Source: Prorocentrum cordatum (Eukaryota; Sar; Dinophyceae; Prorocentrales; Prorocentraceae). From it: a stretch of 64,000 nt of DNA. Both the position numbers and the translations under genes were made by a program. The stretch spans positions 30,001 through 94,000 of the forward strand of contig CAUYUJ010016358.1 in assembly GCA_963575745.1 (NCBI GenBank), read 5' to 3'. Below the pieces are notes generated by a model. That model had not been told where the DNA came from and did not search any database. It saw nothing but the letters and a program-made list of their open reading frames with translations. Below, in pieces: positions 1 through 10,700 of this stretch (its first letter is position 1; the number at the start of each line of letters is the position of its first letter).

Positions 1-3000
1 CAGGAGGCATTACCCAGACGTTGCAAGCAGCCGCACGCGCACTTCGTGTATCGACACTGGGAGCACGACGCCGACCTCCTCAACCTCAAGTACGCCAAAT
101 GGGTCACGGCGCTCGAGAACACTATGATCAGCCACCACCAGATCGACCCGAAGGAAACCGCAGCATACACTGGCCGAGCTCAGGGTTACCAGCTATCTTG
201 GAAGAAGACAGCGGCTGCTCCAGGCCGTGTACACGTACATGACCCACATTCGGAATGGTGGGCCATTGCGCTCACCCTCATCAAGCGCTACGCCGCGCTC
301 TACGACAAGCCTAAGCATACAGCGCTTATGCAGCAGCAGGCCACCATCATCCAGCAGCGCGCGGACCACTTCAACAGCCACATGCACGACCTACAGTTCG
401 AGAAGGACGAGGACACCATCTTCCGCTGGTTCGCGCTCGTCTGGGCCCCGCACCTGGACAAGGATGACACCGACGACTTGGTCACTATAACCGCTACCTG
501 GGCCTCCAGAGCCCTCTCGGCCGCCCTCGCCAAGTCCAAGAGGGCCTACGGGGCTTGGCTCGCCCAGCAATGGAAGCGCCGCCCTGGAGTACTACACGCC
601 CATGTTAAGCCAGCACCTGTTCGTCACATCGAGGCCTACACGGCCAACCTGACCATCGCCGACCCCACCGTCATCATGGACAACAAGAAGCAACAATGGC
701 AGCAAGTATGGCATGCCACCGAGACCTCCGACGACATCCTCCAGGCCCTGACAAAGGCCAAGGCAGCAGTTGTTCATCATCCTCTCGAGCCCATTACAAC
801 CGAGAACGTACACCGCATTCACGGCCGCATGCCACCCAGTAAAGCGCATGGAGTTGATGCCCTAGGACCTCGCGACCTCCATCGGTTACCAGAACCTGCC
901 GTCGAAGCCTATGCAGATATTCTCAATTCAGTGGAGCAAGCTGGCATTTGGCCACTACAAATTTCAGGCACCATTGCAGCTCTCGCCGCCAAGAAGATTG
1001 GAGGCGACAGAGTCCTTGGCATGCTTCCTCATATGGCCCGACTCTGGTCTCGTATTAGATCCACCGCGTCGGAAGCCTGGACGCAAGGACTTGACGATTT
1101 TTGGACTACAGCCATCAAAGGCTCTTCAGCTCTCCAAGCCGCCCTGCATAGGGCCCTGTTAGACGAGACAGCCTCAGCACTCGGCATTCAGTCGGCGACC
1201 TTGCTGTTAGACATCCAGAAATTCTACGACAATATCAAGCTCGCCAACCTCATCATGGTCGGCCTCAACTGTGGCTTCCCTGCCATCATTCTTTTATTGG
1301 AGGTACAGCTCTACCTGGCGCCCAGATTCTTGCGCAGTCGTCAATGGGTGAGCATGCCTATCTTCGCCTCCAAGGGCATCATTGCAGGCTCCCCCCACGG
1401 CACCACCCTGGCACGACTTATTTTGTTACCAATTCTACGACATGCTCAAGCTCAGGCAGAGCTTGCCCAGATGTGGACCTTCGTGGACGACACTGTACTA
1501 CGAGTCGAAGGAGTCCTACGTGCTTTGCAGAAGCACCTCCCCCGTGCCGCCAGGACGCTATGCAACGGATTAAAGGAGTTCGAGTTGCCTATCTCAGACA
1601 AGACCGTCCTCATCGGCTCCACTCCCAAGGTCCGCCACTTGCTTGCCAAGAAGATGCGACAGTACGACATCCCAGTTACCGCGACCTCCACGGCCGTCGA
1701 CCTTGGCGTGGACGCTGCCGCGGCTACTCGACGAGTACAAGCCAAAGCCAGGAAGCGTCAGATCTCCGCCACCGCCAGGTTTCGCAAAATACATCGACTA
1801 CGGAGCACTGCACAACAGGCCCGAATCTCTGCTGGCCTGTGGCGCACTGGCGCTCTTCCTGAAGGAGTATTTGGCCATCAGGTTCACGGCCTCGCTCGGC
1901 ACGCTCTTCTACGCTGGTGGCGACAGGCCGCCATGGCAGCGACGGGCGCTGCAGCGGGTCGTTGCCTCACTTCTCTCCTCGGCGCCACCTTTGACGGCAT
2001 GGACCCTGGAGTCCCCCTAAGGATTGAGTTCATCGAGGCCTGGCTTCAGCACTGGATACGCCACCCGAACACGCACGCCAGGATCATCAGAGCCTGGCCA
2101 AAGATCAAGACTACCCTGCTCGCCGCTGGCCCCAAGCTGTGGTGCAAGGTCAAGGGCCCCACAGGCGCGGCCATCGCGACCCTGCTAGAAGCCAGTTGGG
2201 AGCCGACCTCAGCTACGACGTGGAGGCGTACGAAGGACGGCTACATCGAGGAGTGGAACCTTCCCCCGGCCGACGACCCTGACCTCCTCGACGCCGACAT
2301 CCACACAGCATTGCAAGACCTCAGCGAAGATCTACACCGTCTCCTCTGGACGCAGGCCGCTACACATACCCATGGAGACACGCTTGCAGGAGGCGCAGAC
2401 ATGGTCACTATCCGCATTGAACAAAGGAGGTTCCTCGCAAACGGCGACTTCAGCGATTGGGCCCTCAACAACACCATCATCAGCGGAGGACAGTGGACCA
2501 GAGACCGCCTCCACAACGCAGGCTACCAGATCGACAGGAACTGCGACCGCTGCAGTGCTGGAGCCCCTGAAACCCTGTTTCACCGCATGTGGCAGTGCGA
2601 GGCGAACGTTGGGCCCGAGTTTGAGGCCAGCGACAAGCTACTGCCGCGAGCCCTAGCGGGGGCCGATGCCGACCCCGCCTTGTGGCTCCGCGGCCTTCCC
2701 TCTTCTGCTCTCACTACGCCCACGTTCGAGCCATTGACTGGGAGGGGCGGGTGGGAGTTTGTTGGTGAGGTGCGGGAGGGTTTGCCGACCTGGGAAGGTG
2801 CTCGTAACGCAGAGGGTGAGTTGTTTCTTTTTGGCGACGGGTCTGGCGGAGCCTTCTCCGACGACGTCAGGCGACGTCGCGTCGGCTCTGGCCTCGCGGC
2901 CCTTCGTTGGAACCCTCCCTCGGCCTCCTGGACCCTCCACCCGGGCCTCCAAGCCCCCCCTTCCAGGCCCCCGCCAGACCGTCCCAAGAGGAGAATTATA

Positions 3001-3090
3001 TGCGTTCTGCCTGGCACTAGAGACGTGCCATCAGGATTTCACTTATGTTACCGACCACCTAGCCTTGCAGCGTGGTTGGCAGAATGGTAG
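1..3090 (+). CDS. LINE ORF2, reverse transcriptase part (5' partial)
   Basis: The frame is open from base 1 with no convincing ATG, so the start lies upstream. Residue numbers count from base 46. RT signatures are LLLDIQKFYD (first catalytic Asp at about 389) and FVDDT (Asp 481-482), consistent with a non-LTR RT that copies element RNA at the nicked target. A zinc knuckle follows near base 2540 (C-x2-C-x9-H-x5-C, beginning CDRC), where LINEs carry zf-RVT. RNase H then starts with DGSGG (Asp about 931, base 2836). After that the frame runs into Pro/Arg-rich sequence and stops at 3088. The rest of RNase H continues in the next frame, so the annotated C-terminus after about base 2950 is a frameshift product. 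The RT identity is secure; the exact clade is not. Confidence 0.85.
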   Translation, partial: QEALPRRCKQPHAHFVYRHWEHDADLLNLKYAKWVTALENTMISHHQIDPKETAAYTGRAQGYQLSWKKTAAAPGRVHVHDPHSEWWAIALTLIKRYAALYDKPKHTALMQQQATIIQQRADHFNSHMHDLQFEKDEDTIFRWFALVWAPHLDKDDTDDLVTITATWASRALSAALAKSKRAYGAWLAQQWKRRPGVLHAHVKPAPVRHIEAYTANLTIADPTVIMDNKKQQWQQVWHATETSDDILQALTKAKAAVVHHPLEPITTENVHRIHGRMPPSKAHGVDALGPRDLHRLPEPAVEAYADILNSVEQAGIWPLQISGTIAALAAKKIGGDRVLGMLPHMARLWSRIRSTASEAWTQGLDDFWTTAIKGSSALQAALHRALLDETASALGIQSATLLLDIQKFYDNIKLANLIMVGLNCGFPAIILLLEVQLYLAPRFLRSRQWVSMPIFASKGIIAGSPHGTTLARLILLPILRHAQAQAELAQMWTFVDDTVLRVEGVLRALQKHLPRAARTLCNGLKEFELPISDKTVLIGSTPKVRHLLAKKMRQYDIPVTATSTAVDLGVDAAAATRRVQAKARKRQISATARFRKIHRLRSTAQQARISAGLWRTGALPEGVFGHQVHGLARHALLRWWRQAAMAATGAAAGRCLTSLLGATFDGMDPGVPLRIEFIEAWLQHWIRHPNTHARIIRAWPKIKTTLLAAGPKLWCKVKGPTGAAIATLLEASWEPTSATTWRRTKDGYIEEWNLPPADDPDLLDADIHTALQDLSEDLHRLLWTQAATHTHGDTLAGGADMVTIRIEQRRFLANGDFSDWALNNTIISGGQWTRDRLHNAGYQIDRNCDRCSAGAPETLFHRMWQCEANVGPEFEASDKLLPRALAGADADPALWLRGLPSSALTTPTFEPLTGRGGWEFVGEVREGLPTWEGARNAEGELFLFGDGSGGAFSDDVRRRRVGSGLAALRWNPPSASWTLHPGLQAPPSRPPPDRPKRRIICVLPGTRDVPSGFHLCYRPPSLAAWLAEW

Positions 3091-3988
3091 ATGTCTCAGG
3101 CCAGGCAGCCTCAGAGGTAAGAATAAGAATGGTGATCTCTGGCTGAGAATACGGCATCTCGTGCAGGATCGACCGCGTGGCGCTTCCTCGGTCACGGTGC
3201 TCTGGACCCCATCTCACGCCGATCCCCAGACCCTGCACGGTTTTCAGAAATTTCTAGCTCTCGGTAACCAGCAAGCCGACGAGCTTGCGGGAAAAGCGGC
3301 CCACAAGTCGGCTACCCTTGCCCTCCCGCACGTGCCCAGGACTGACGAATATGATGCTATTGCGGCGATTGTCCGACAGCGGGCACGACTAATCCTACGT
3401 TCTTTCGGTGAGAATGCAGAGCCACGAGGATCGTGGCCAGAGAGGCAACCCACTCAAGAGGCTGCCCCTCGCTCTCTGTTGCAGACCGCGATCGCGGATT
3501 CTCAGCACAAATTCGTTAGGTGTGTAGATAAATGGCGATGCTCTGCTTGTCACATCATCGTCGATGCTTGCCAGATTATTCCTGCTGCCGCCACGGAGTG
3601 TGTACCGCCTTGCCCCCTTCCTGAGTTTGCTGCGTGTGGCGAGGTGCTGTGGTCGAGGGGTCCCCGTGTGATCAGTGGCAAGGCGATACACCCCTCCCAC
3701 ATGTTGGCCACCATCCCCAAGTGGCAAATGTTCTTCTGTGTGAAGTGCGGCCATACGGCCACACACCAGGTCAAATGCTTACAGTTCCCCTGCCCTCTCA
3801 CCCACCAAGTGGGAGAGCGCAGGGCCCTGGGACCCACTGGCAACGGCCTCGAGAACCTCAGCAGGATCAGACGAGGCCTCCATCCGTCCAGATCGGGTCC
3901 CAGCAAGTCTGTTGTAGAGGCCATGCATGAATCGGCAGCCGAAGCCGCGATTGCTTCACTCGCGGCTCCTAGCGGCGCCTCTGAGTAA
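2945..3988 (+). CDS. LINE ORF2 C-terminus: RNase H remainder and Cys-rich tail, shifted frame
   Basis: This frame supplies the RNase H residues missing from the upstream frame: Glu in PRGELYAF (base 2993), Asp in YVTDHLAL (base 3053) and the last Asp in GNQQADELA (base 3278). Together with the upstream DGSGG this is the full D-E-D-D set. The shift is one base and falls between about 2945 and 2985, where C runs occur (seven C at 2954-2960). Downstream is a Cys-rich region with CSAC near 3541 and CVKCGHTATH near 3741, which may be a zinc-binding tail. The stop is at 3986. The simplest reading is one polyprotein broken by a one-base indel; programmed frameshifting cannot be excluded. Confidence 0.7.
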   Translation, partial: ASKPPLPGPRQTVPRGELYAFCLALETCHQDFTYVTDHLALQRGWQNGRCLRPGSLRGKNKNGDLWLRIRHLVQDRPRGASSVTVLWTPSHADPQTLHGFQKFLALGNQQADELAGKAAHKSATLALPHVPRTDEYDAIAAIVRQRARLILRSFGENAEPRGSWPERQPTQEAAPRSLLQTAIADSQHKFVRCVDKWRCSACHIIVDACQIIPAAATECVPPCPLPEFAACGEVLWSRGPRVISGKAIHPSHMLATIPKWQMFFCVKCGHTATHQVKCLQFPCPLTHQVGERRALGPTGNGLENLSRIRRGLHPSRSGPSKSVVEAMHESAAEAAIASLAAPSGASE

Positions 3989-4091
3989 ATTGTGAGGCCA
4001 GGGGGGCCTGTCGCGGTGTGCCGTGGGTTGTCGCCCCCACGGCCCTCCGAGAAATTCTGGATGGCCCCCCTGGCGTCTCTTGGTCCCCGAA

Positions 4092-4114
4092 CGGACTACG
4101 TCCGATTGCTCCAC

Positions 4115-4167
<53 letters not shown>
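4092..4167 (+). repeat. LINE 3' terminus: hairpin plus (CT)n tail
   Basis: A 5-bp hairpin CGGAC-TAC-GTCCG (4092-4104) is followed after 14 nt by about 24 CT units (4119-4167). The minus-strand LINE ends the same way (hairpin, 16 nt, CT tract), so the hairpin may be the RT recognition structure and CT the target or tail. Confidence 0.55.
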
Positions 4168-4169
<2 letters not shown>

Positions 4170-4309
4170 GCTTTCTCTCCTTCGCCCTCCCGTGCCTCCC
4201 TCATTGGCCCCCTGCAGCGTCGCCGCAACTCCCCCCCCCCCCCCTGCCTCGCGTCCTTCCACTACGCGTAACCGTTCATTCCTCCAAACGTCGAGGGCGG
4301 CGGTGGCAG

Positions 4310-4429
<120 letters not shown>

Positions 4430-4441
4430 CGGACAAGTAGG

Positions 4442-4455
4442 CGGACCAGGGTCCG
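4442..4455 (-). other. 3' terminal hairpin of the giant LINE
   Basis: A perfect 6-bp stem CGGACC-AG-GGTCCG lies 16 nt before the CT tail on the coding strand. It matches in position and core (GGAC/GTCC) the hairpin at 4092-4104 of the convergent LINE. Confidence 0.5.
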
Positions 4456-4796
4456 TCCGCGAGGCGCACTGCGGTGCGACAACTCGCAAACACTATTTGC
4501 GGCGGTGCAGCCTTTAGATACGAGGGCGGGCAACAAAAAAAACCCTCCCCCGGCGCAGTGCGACAGACGCTACAGACGGCGGACAGACGGTGATGATCTC
4601 ACCTGTCAGACCGCGTAAAGAAAGAGGCCCCAACAAGAAAGGCGACGTGCTGACACGTGGCTAGGCGGCTTGGCAGACCGCCAGTTGGGCGCTTGGCCGC
4701 AAAGCGGCGCGCAGTGACGGGGCACCCCCCGCCCCCACGCCCTGACACCGTGGACGCGGAGCCACGCGTACACACGGGCAGGCAGAAAGGAGGAGA
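4456..4796 (-). other. 3' UTR of the giant LINE
   Basis: About 340 bp between the TAA stop and the terminal hairpin. No reading frame or poly-A signal is evident in it. Confidence 0.5.
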
Positions 4797-7700
4797 TTAG
4801 CGCGGGGCACCAGGTGGAGCGCCGCGGAACGATGACAGCATAGCTTGGATGGTGAGTGACGGCACGGCACCATCGGGCGAGGGCGTGAGCAGCTCGGCGA
4901 AGGCTCGCCCGGCGCTGTGGAGGCGCTGGAGTAGAGGGCCTTGGCGAGCTTGGGCGGCGGCGAGGTCCGCGGCGAGAGCAACGCACCTCTGCTGGAGAGC
5001 AGCCATAGCCTGGGACAGCTCGGTTTCGCGGTCGGTGAGGGGTGGCTGCTCAGTGCCAGCGGCCGAGGGCCTCGAGACAGAGGCGAGGTCCTCGGTACGC
5101 CTGTCCAGATGGTGGACTAGCGTAGTGCGGCACCCTGTACGCTGTCGTCCGTCACCCTTGAAAGGTGACTGGAGGGGAACACGCGACCCCAGGGCTGGAG
5201 CCGCTAGGGCCACGCCCCGAGAGGTCGGGAGAGCCGCATCCTCTCGCTCAGCAACGATGGAAGCGTGGACGGGGCGCGAGGGCCTGTCTGGTTCAGTGCC
5301 CTGCGGGGGGGCTGAAGCCGCCCCCGCGGGCTGCCGCTGGTGGGGGGGCGGAGTGGTTTGCGCGGTGGGACCAATCATGATGCCGTGCGAGGGCTCTGAG
5401 GTCGGCCGCGTAGAAGGGTGTCGTCTCGGTAGAGCGGCATGGTCGGCAGCGTGGGGTGTCGGCGGTGCGTCGTCTATACCACTCAGTCCGCGGGGGTCAC
5501 CCAGGTCGTCGTCGGCGTCTTGGCGGTGGCCGATATCATCGTATGGGGGCGATGTCGCTCTCGGGGACGGAGTCGCGGTAGGCGTCGAGAGGTTGCCCGA
5601 CGGGGCAGGGTTTTCGCTGACTTGTCCGTCGTCCAAAGCGTCCGATCCCCCACCGAAGCTGAACAGGTCGTCCTCCTGTTCGTCAGCGTCTTGAAGGTGA
5701 GCGGCGTTGTCATGTGGGTGCGATGCCGCTCTCAGTGGCGGAGTCGAGGGCGACGTGCGGGTGCCCGACGGGGCAAGGTTGGCGCTGGCTGGCCCGTCGC
5801 CTAGGAAGTCAAGGCCCCCGCCAAAGCCGAACGGGTCGTCCTCCTGTTCGTCGAATATCGCCCGTTGGGCCTCGGCCCAGAGCTCGTCCGGGTTCTGTGG
5901 GATGTCTGGTCCAGCCGCGGGTGGTGCCTGGTCAGACAGCAGGGGGTTTGGTTCCATTTTGTTGAGTTCCGCAGCTGTAAACCCAGCCCTGCGGTGTGGG
6001 AGGGGGAGTGTGCGGTGTCTACGCTCGTAGATGGCGACAGCGACTCCATGAAGCACGGTCGCTTGGCGATGTCGTGTTTTGGCAGCTTCGACAATGTCGT
6101 CTGGAAGGTTATGAGTACGTGCCGCCGTTGTGGCGAGGGCGTCAGCCTGACGATTGAACTCCTCCGCGATGGGCCCGATGAGCCCGAGGTCGATGCCCAT
6201 GTCTCCCAGGTGGCTTGCGATTTTCTCGACGCGGAACATGTTGGGCTTGGCCATGACGCATCGGTGGATCTTTTCCCAGAGCTCCACGTGCGTGCCCTGC
6301 GGTGGTGAGTGTCCGTCGATGATACTTTGGAACCCATCGACCACCGCCTGGTTGTCCACGAAAACGTGTACGGGCCGTTCAGCACATGCCGTGAGGTGGA
6401 CAATGGCGAGGGTCTCCGCAAGCTGTGCGTTCTGCGTAATGCCGTGAACGCGTGCACTGTAGTTCATGCGGTGGTCGATGCCGTAGTAGACGCCGTAGCC
6501 CGCTCGTGCTAGCAATGGGATGGCTTGGTTGGTGCATGCACCGTCCGTGGCAGCGTAGACCCATGTCCAACCAGTGTCGTGGTCAAGGTAGGTGGTGTAG
6601 GAGTCCTGGGCTGAAGCCGCAGGATCTCCCTCAGGTGGGGGCCGCGGTATGGGCTGCGGTAGCGGGTCCCTCGCGAGGTCGGCCTGCAGGTCGAGGAGGG
6701 CTGGGTCTTCATCGAAGAGCCCGCAGTGTCTTGTGTGCGGCGGAAGGCGGGCCCACTGCTCGTCACTGATGAGGGTGGTGAGAGGGAGTCTTTCTCGGGC
6801 CCAGCACTTGCAGTCGCGGACAGTGTGCTCCTGAGTTTCCTCTTCCTCGTCGCAGTATCGGCAGATGGGGCTGGGGTCAGCAGACGTGTTTGATCGGGAT
6901 CGTCGCTGTTGGGTGTGGTCCCCGCCCGACAGGTAGTTCAGGAGGAGCGCCAGCTGCCAGGCATTGCATTTGGCTGCTCCTTTCGTTCGGGCGAGCCACG
7001 TGCTGGCGAAGAGGTCGAGGCCCTGTCTGACAGAGGCAAGGTATCCAAGGTCGTGACGCCGTGGCTTGATCCTCCTCAGAAAGGCTCTGCGTTGTGAGGC
7101 CCGCAGCATGTGAAGGAAGGCGTTTTGGGGTAAGTTCAGCCAACTGATCTGGCAGCCCCAGTCGTCGTACATGATGCCAAATGTGGGCCAGGTCCAACGG
7201 AGCTGCTGGAGCGACTGGACAAGTCGTCCGACAGGTCCTCCACCAAACAGGGTCTGAACGTGGTGTTGGAGATCCCTGACGAGACCGCAGAGTGTAGCGT
7301 CGCGATTAACCTGTCGCCGCAGACACAGGAAAACTTCACGCTGCGTGATGGCGTCAATCTCCAGGGCGTGTCCTGGGACGCACACGGCCATGAGAGTCCA
7401 AAACTCGACCCACTTGTTTCCCTTGGGGCGGATAGCCGCCTTAAGGGCATGGTTGTAGGCAGTTTTGACGGGGCCTGATGGGGCTTGAATGTCGGTGCCC
7501 GTGGTACAGACGCTGGCAGCAAGGGAACGGGCGTGCCGCGCCTTAATAAGCATCGGCGATGGGAGCTTGCCAATGCGCGGCAGGCGACTAGTCGCCCTCC
7601 GAACACGGGCGTCAGCGGTGGCCGTGAGGTTAAGCGCGGCTGGAGCCGGCGCTGCCTCGGCGTTGATGTAACTCCCGACGAGCTTGAAGGAGTCGACCAC

Positions 7701-10700
7701 GCGTAAGGGCCGTTCCGCCAGAGTGAGCTGGGTAACGGCGGCGTGAAGCTCGTCGGTGAGCGCCCACCCCGCCACTTTGCCAGGGTGAATGCGTTGACCT
7801 GAAAATCGATCAAACTTGGCGGTTTCATCAAGATATTTCTGCAACTCAGGCGCGGTGTGAGTAGTGGAGTTGCTGTCGTCAACAAAGGTAGTGCTGAGTG
7901 ATCGCGGAACGTATCGATGCTGTCTCTTGGTCCACACACACATGAGCAGCTTAATGTCGTCCAGGGACCAAGAGCTTCCCTGGAGGTGACCGTTGGTCCT
8001 GGCCAATTCCTTAGAGTACGCTCCGTTCATGCGGATGTAGCGTTTGTGGCGACTGTAGAAGTTTCTGCGGACAGTAACGATGTCTTGGGGGCACCCCGCG
8101 TGAAGCGCAAGGTTAAGGCAGATGTCCGTGATGAGGTAGTCGAAACACTTCTGTCGGTCAAGGGCAGCCCCAGCTAAGGGAAGGAGTAAGGCCCTGGCGT
8201 GTTCGATGCGCAGGGCAAGAGAGGTGCTGACGTCCCCAATGGTAGCTTTGGGGACAGCGCCAAAGCTCGTGGCGTGGGTCCATCCTTTCCGCCAGTCCGT
8301 GAGGCTGCGGTAAGCTGGCGCTTCCCACGCATACATCCAAACGGAAAGCACCGAGAGAAGTCGTTGGTCCGTTGGGAGTTCGCCTCGGCCTTTTCGGAGG
8401 CACGGGTTTGGCACATGAAGGAGGGGTTCTGGGATGGTGCCAGTGCGTTGCATAGCGCGTAAGACGCTGGCGAAGAGGCGAAGGATGTCGTCGGGTAACT
8501 CCTTAGCCTCCTTAGTAGTCCAGCCGTCCAGTCCCCCCGCACGGCGCGGTGAACGGGTGCGAATAAAGTGGATGAGTTGGTCGTCGGTGAGGTGGAAAGG
8601 GGTAGCTGGTGATGGCGTAGGCAGCTCTTGTCGGTACTCGTCGTAGAAGTCAGCCCACGTCGGCATGGCTTCGGCGTCATGTCCTGCACGGGCGCGGTAC
8701 CTGCCCAAGATGGGCTCCCAGGTGTCGACCATGAGCTTAAGCATGTCTTTGGTATTAGCAACAATGGCGTTGGCAGGGAGAATGTCGGGGACTTGTGCAG
8801 GTGGTGGTTCACAAGTGTGGTCTTCGTCGTTGTCCGTGTCGGGCGAACTACCGTCGCTGGGGCTGAAGCCGCCAGCTTCGGTGTCAGCGTCGCTATCGTC
8901 CGTGCTAGCTTTGTCAGGTTTGAAGGCGTTGGTGTCGCAGTGGAGTTGCGTATCGTCAGGTGTGGTAGGCGTGCGGAGATACGCCGTGGGCGAGCTGTCA
9001 GCAGCCCGTGCGTATATGGCCGCCTTTCGCCCGCTTGGCTCGCGGACGCCCTCAGCCCATATCTTGATGCGTTCAGCTTTGGCACGGTTCGCACGTCGCG
9101 CCAGCTCTAGGTCGAGGTTTTGGATCAAACCGTCAAGGTGCTCTCCGTGAGGTGCTGGCTCGTCGGGGGTCCAGGCCTCGGGGAAGTCTAGGAGAACCGT
9201 GGGGCGCAGCTTGTGACATAGGAGGCGGGCCGCGGTCCACGTGCAGTCGATGCGCTGCGCTAGGTACGGCGGGATGGCACGGCAGTCTAAATGATGGTGC
9301 TGTCCGATGAAGCGAAGCTCACAGAGTTGCCGATGGAGCTTGCGCAGTCGGTTCATGTGTATCGTGGAAGCTCCGTAGGTGGGGAAGGCACGGGGGACAA
9401 CTGGTCGCTCCTCGAACATGGGCGTGAGCCCGTGCATGGTGGGGGGCTTCTTTTTTGGGTGGTCAGGCGGTGGAGGTGGCAGGTCGCGCAGACGGGTGAG
9501 ATGGTACTCATGACTGGCCTCGTTAGCCAGGGCGAACATGCGTTCCACGTCGTCGCGTGCGTCGGCCTGCTCCATGCGGTCCTGATATCGCCCAGCGATG
9601 AGGGTCCCTAAAGCCTGCAGTTCGTGACCCTCGTGAGCTCCATCGTTGGGAGGGTAGGGCGTGGGGGCAAGAAGGCGTCGGGCCGTATGGTCGAGGCGAC
9701 TGAGGTCAAGCGTGACCTGCAGGCCAACATGGGACTTCGCTGGCAAGTCGCGCAGATAGCAGAAGTCGGTGACAAGGGATCGCGCCGCTTGGTTGGCAAT
9801 GATATAATCGATGCGCGAAGTGCGGGGGCACTTGGTGACGCGGTCCCAGTCAGGGATATTGCCGTATGTGTGCATGGTGTGGTCTGGTGTGCCCTCAGCG
9901 ACGTTAAACCATCCGTGCTGCATCATGTGCAGCAGGTGTGGATTGTCGTCGATGTTCGTGTTGGCGTCCATGCAGATGAAATACGGGGCTGAGCCGACCC
10001 TTGCGGCGGCGCAGTCAGCGAGCCGAAAAAGATCTGTGCTGTCTCCTCCAGCAACCCCGTAGAGGCTCGCTATGTAGATCCCAGCGGGCCCGTGGTTGTT
10101 TCGTCGCCGCCTGCGGCGGTGCTGAGTGCAGAGCGGGAGAAAGGCCTCGTGCCATCTTTTCTTGGCCTTGAGGGCGACGATACAGGGCGCAGTGTCGTCG
10201 ACAGTGGAGTCGACAATGGCATCCTTAGAGAGGATGGCGACCCCTCCCGAGGCGCCAGTGTTGCCCACGACGGTGTGGTCTGTGCCGCCGTGGGCAGCTC
10301 TGCGCTGGGCTCGCGCCAGATCCAGGTCAGGTCCAAGACTGGCGTGGTATCCCCCGTGGTGTGGATTGGCGGCGCTGGTAGCGATGGCTTGTCTGGTCGG
10401 CTTGGCATGTCGGGTCTCCTGCAGTGCTATGACTGCGGCGTTGTGGTCGACACCAAGAGCGGTGATGGTTGGCCAGTTCGCTGAGAGACTGGTGATGTTT
10501 AGGCTGACGAGGTGTATGGAGCGACCTGGCCCGTCTCCATCGGTGGAGCTGGGGTTTGCACGCCCCGCACGGTGTAGGTCAGCCTGACCCTCGCCCAGGT
10601 AGAAGGCTTGGCCACAGTAGGAGCTCATGGCGTTCCTATGGATTAGCTTGACCGGGGCTGAAGCCGCCGTCAGGCCAGAAGTATAGGCGAGACATGGTCG

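Larger units (their letters stand above)
1..4167 (+). mobile_element. LINE (non-LTR retrotransposon), 5' end outside window
   Basis: The element covers an RT-RNase H reading frame that is open at the left edge, a Cys-rich tail, about 100 bp of 3' UTR, a small hairpin and a (CT)n tail. The endonuclease and any ORF1 would lie left of the window. Its 3' end faces the 3' end of the minus-strand LINE that follows, with 144 bp between the two CT/GA tracts. The RNase H frame is broken by one base, so this copy is probably inactive unless the shift is programmed. Confidence 0.8.
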
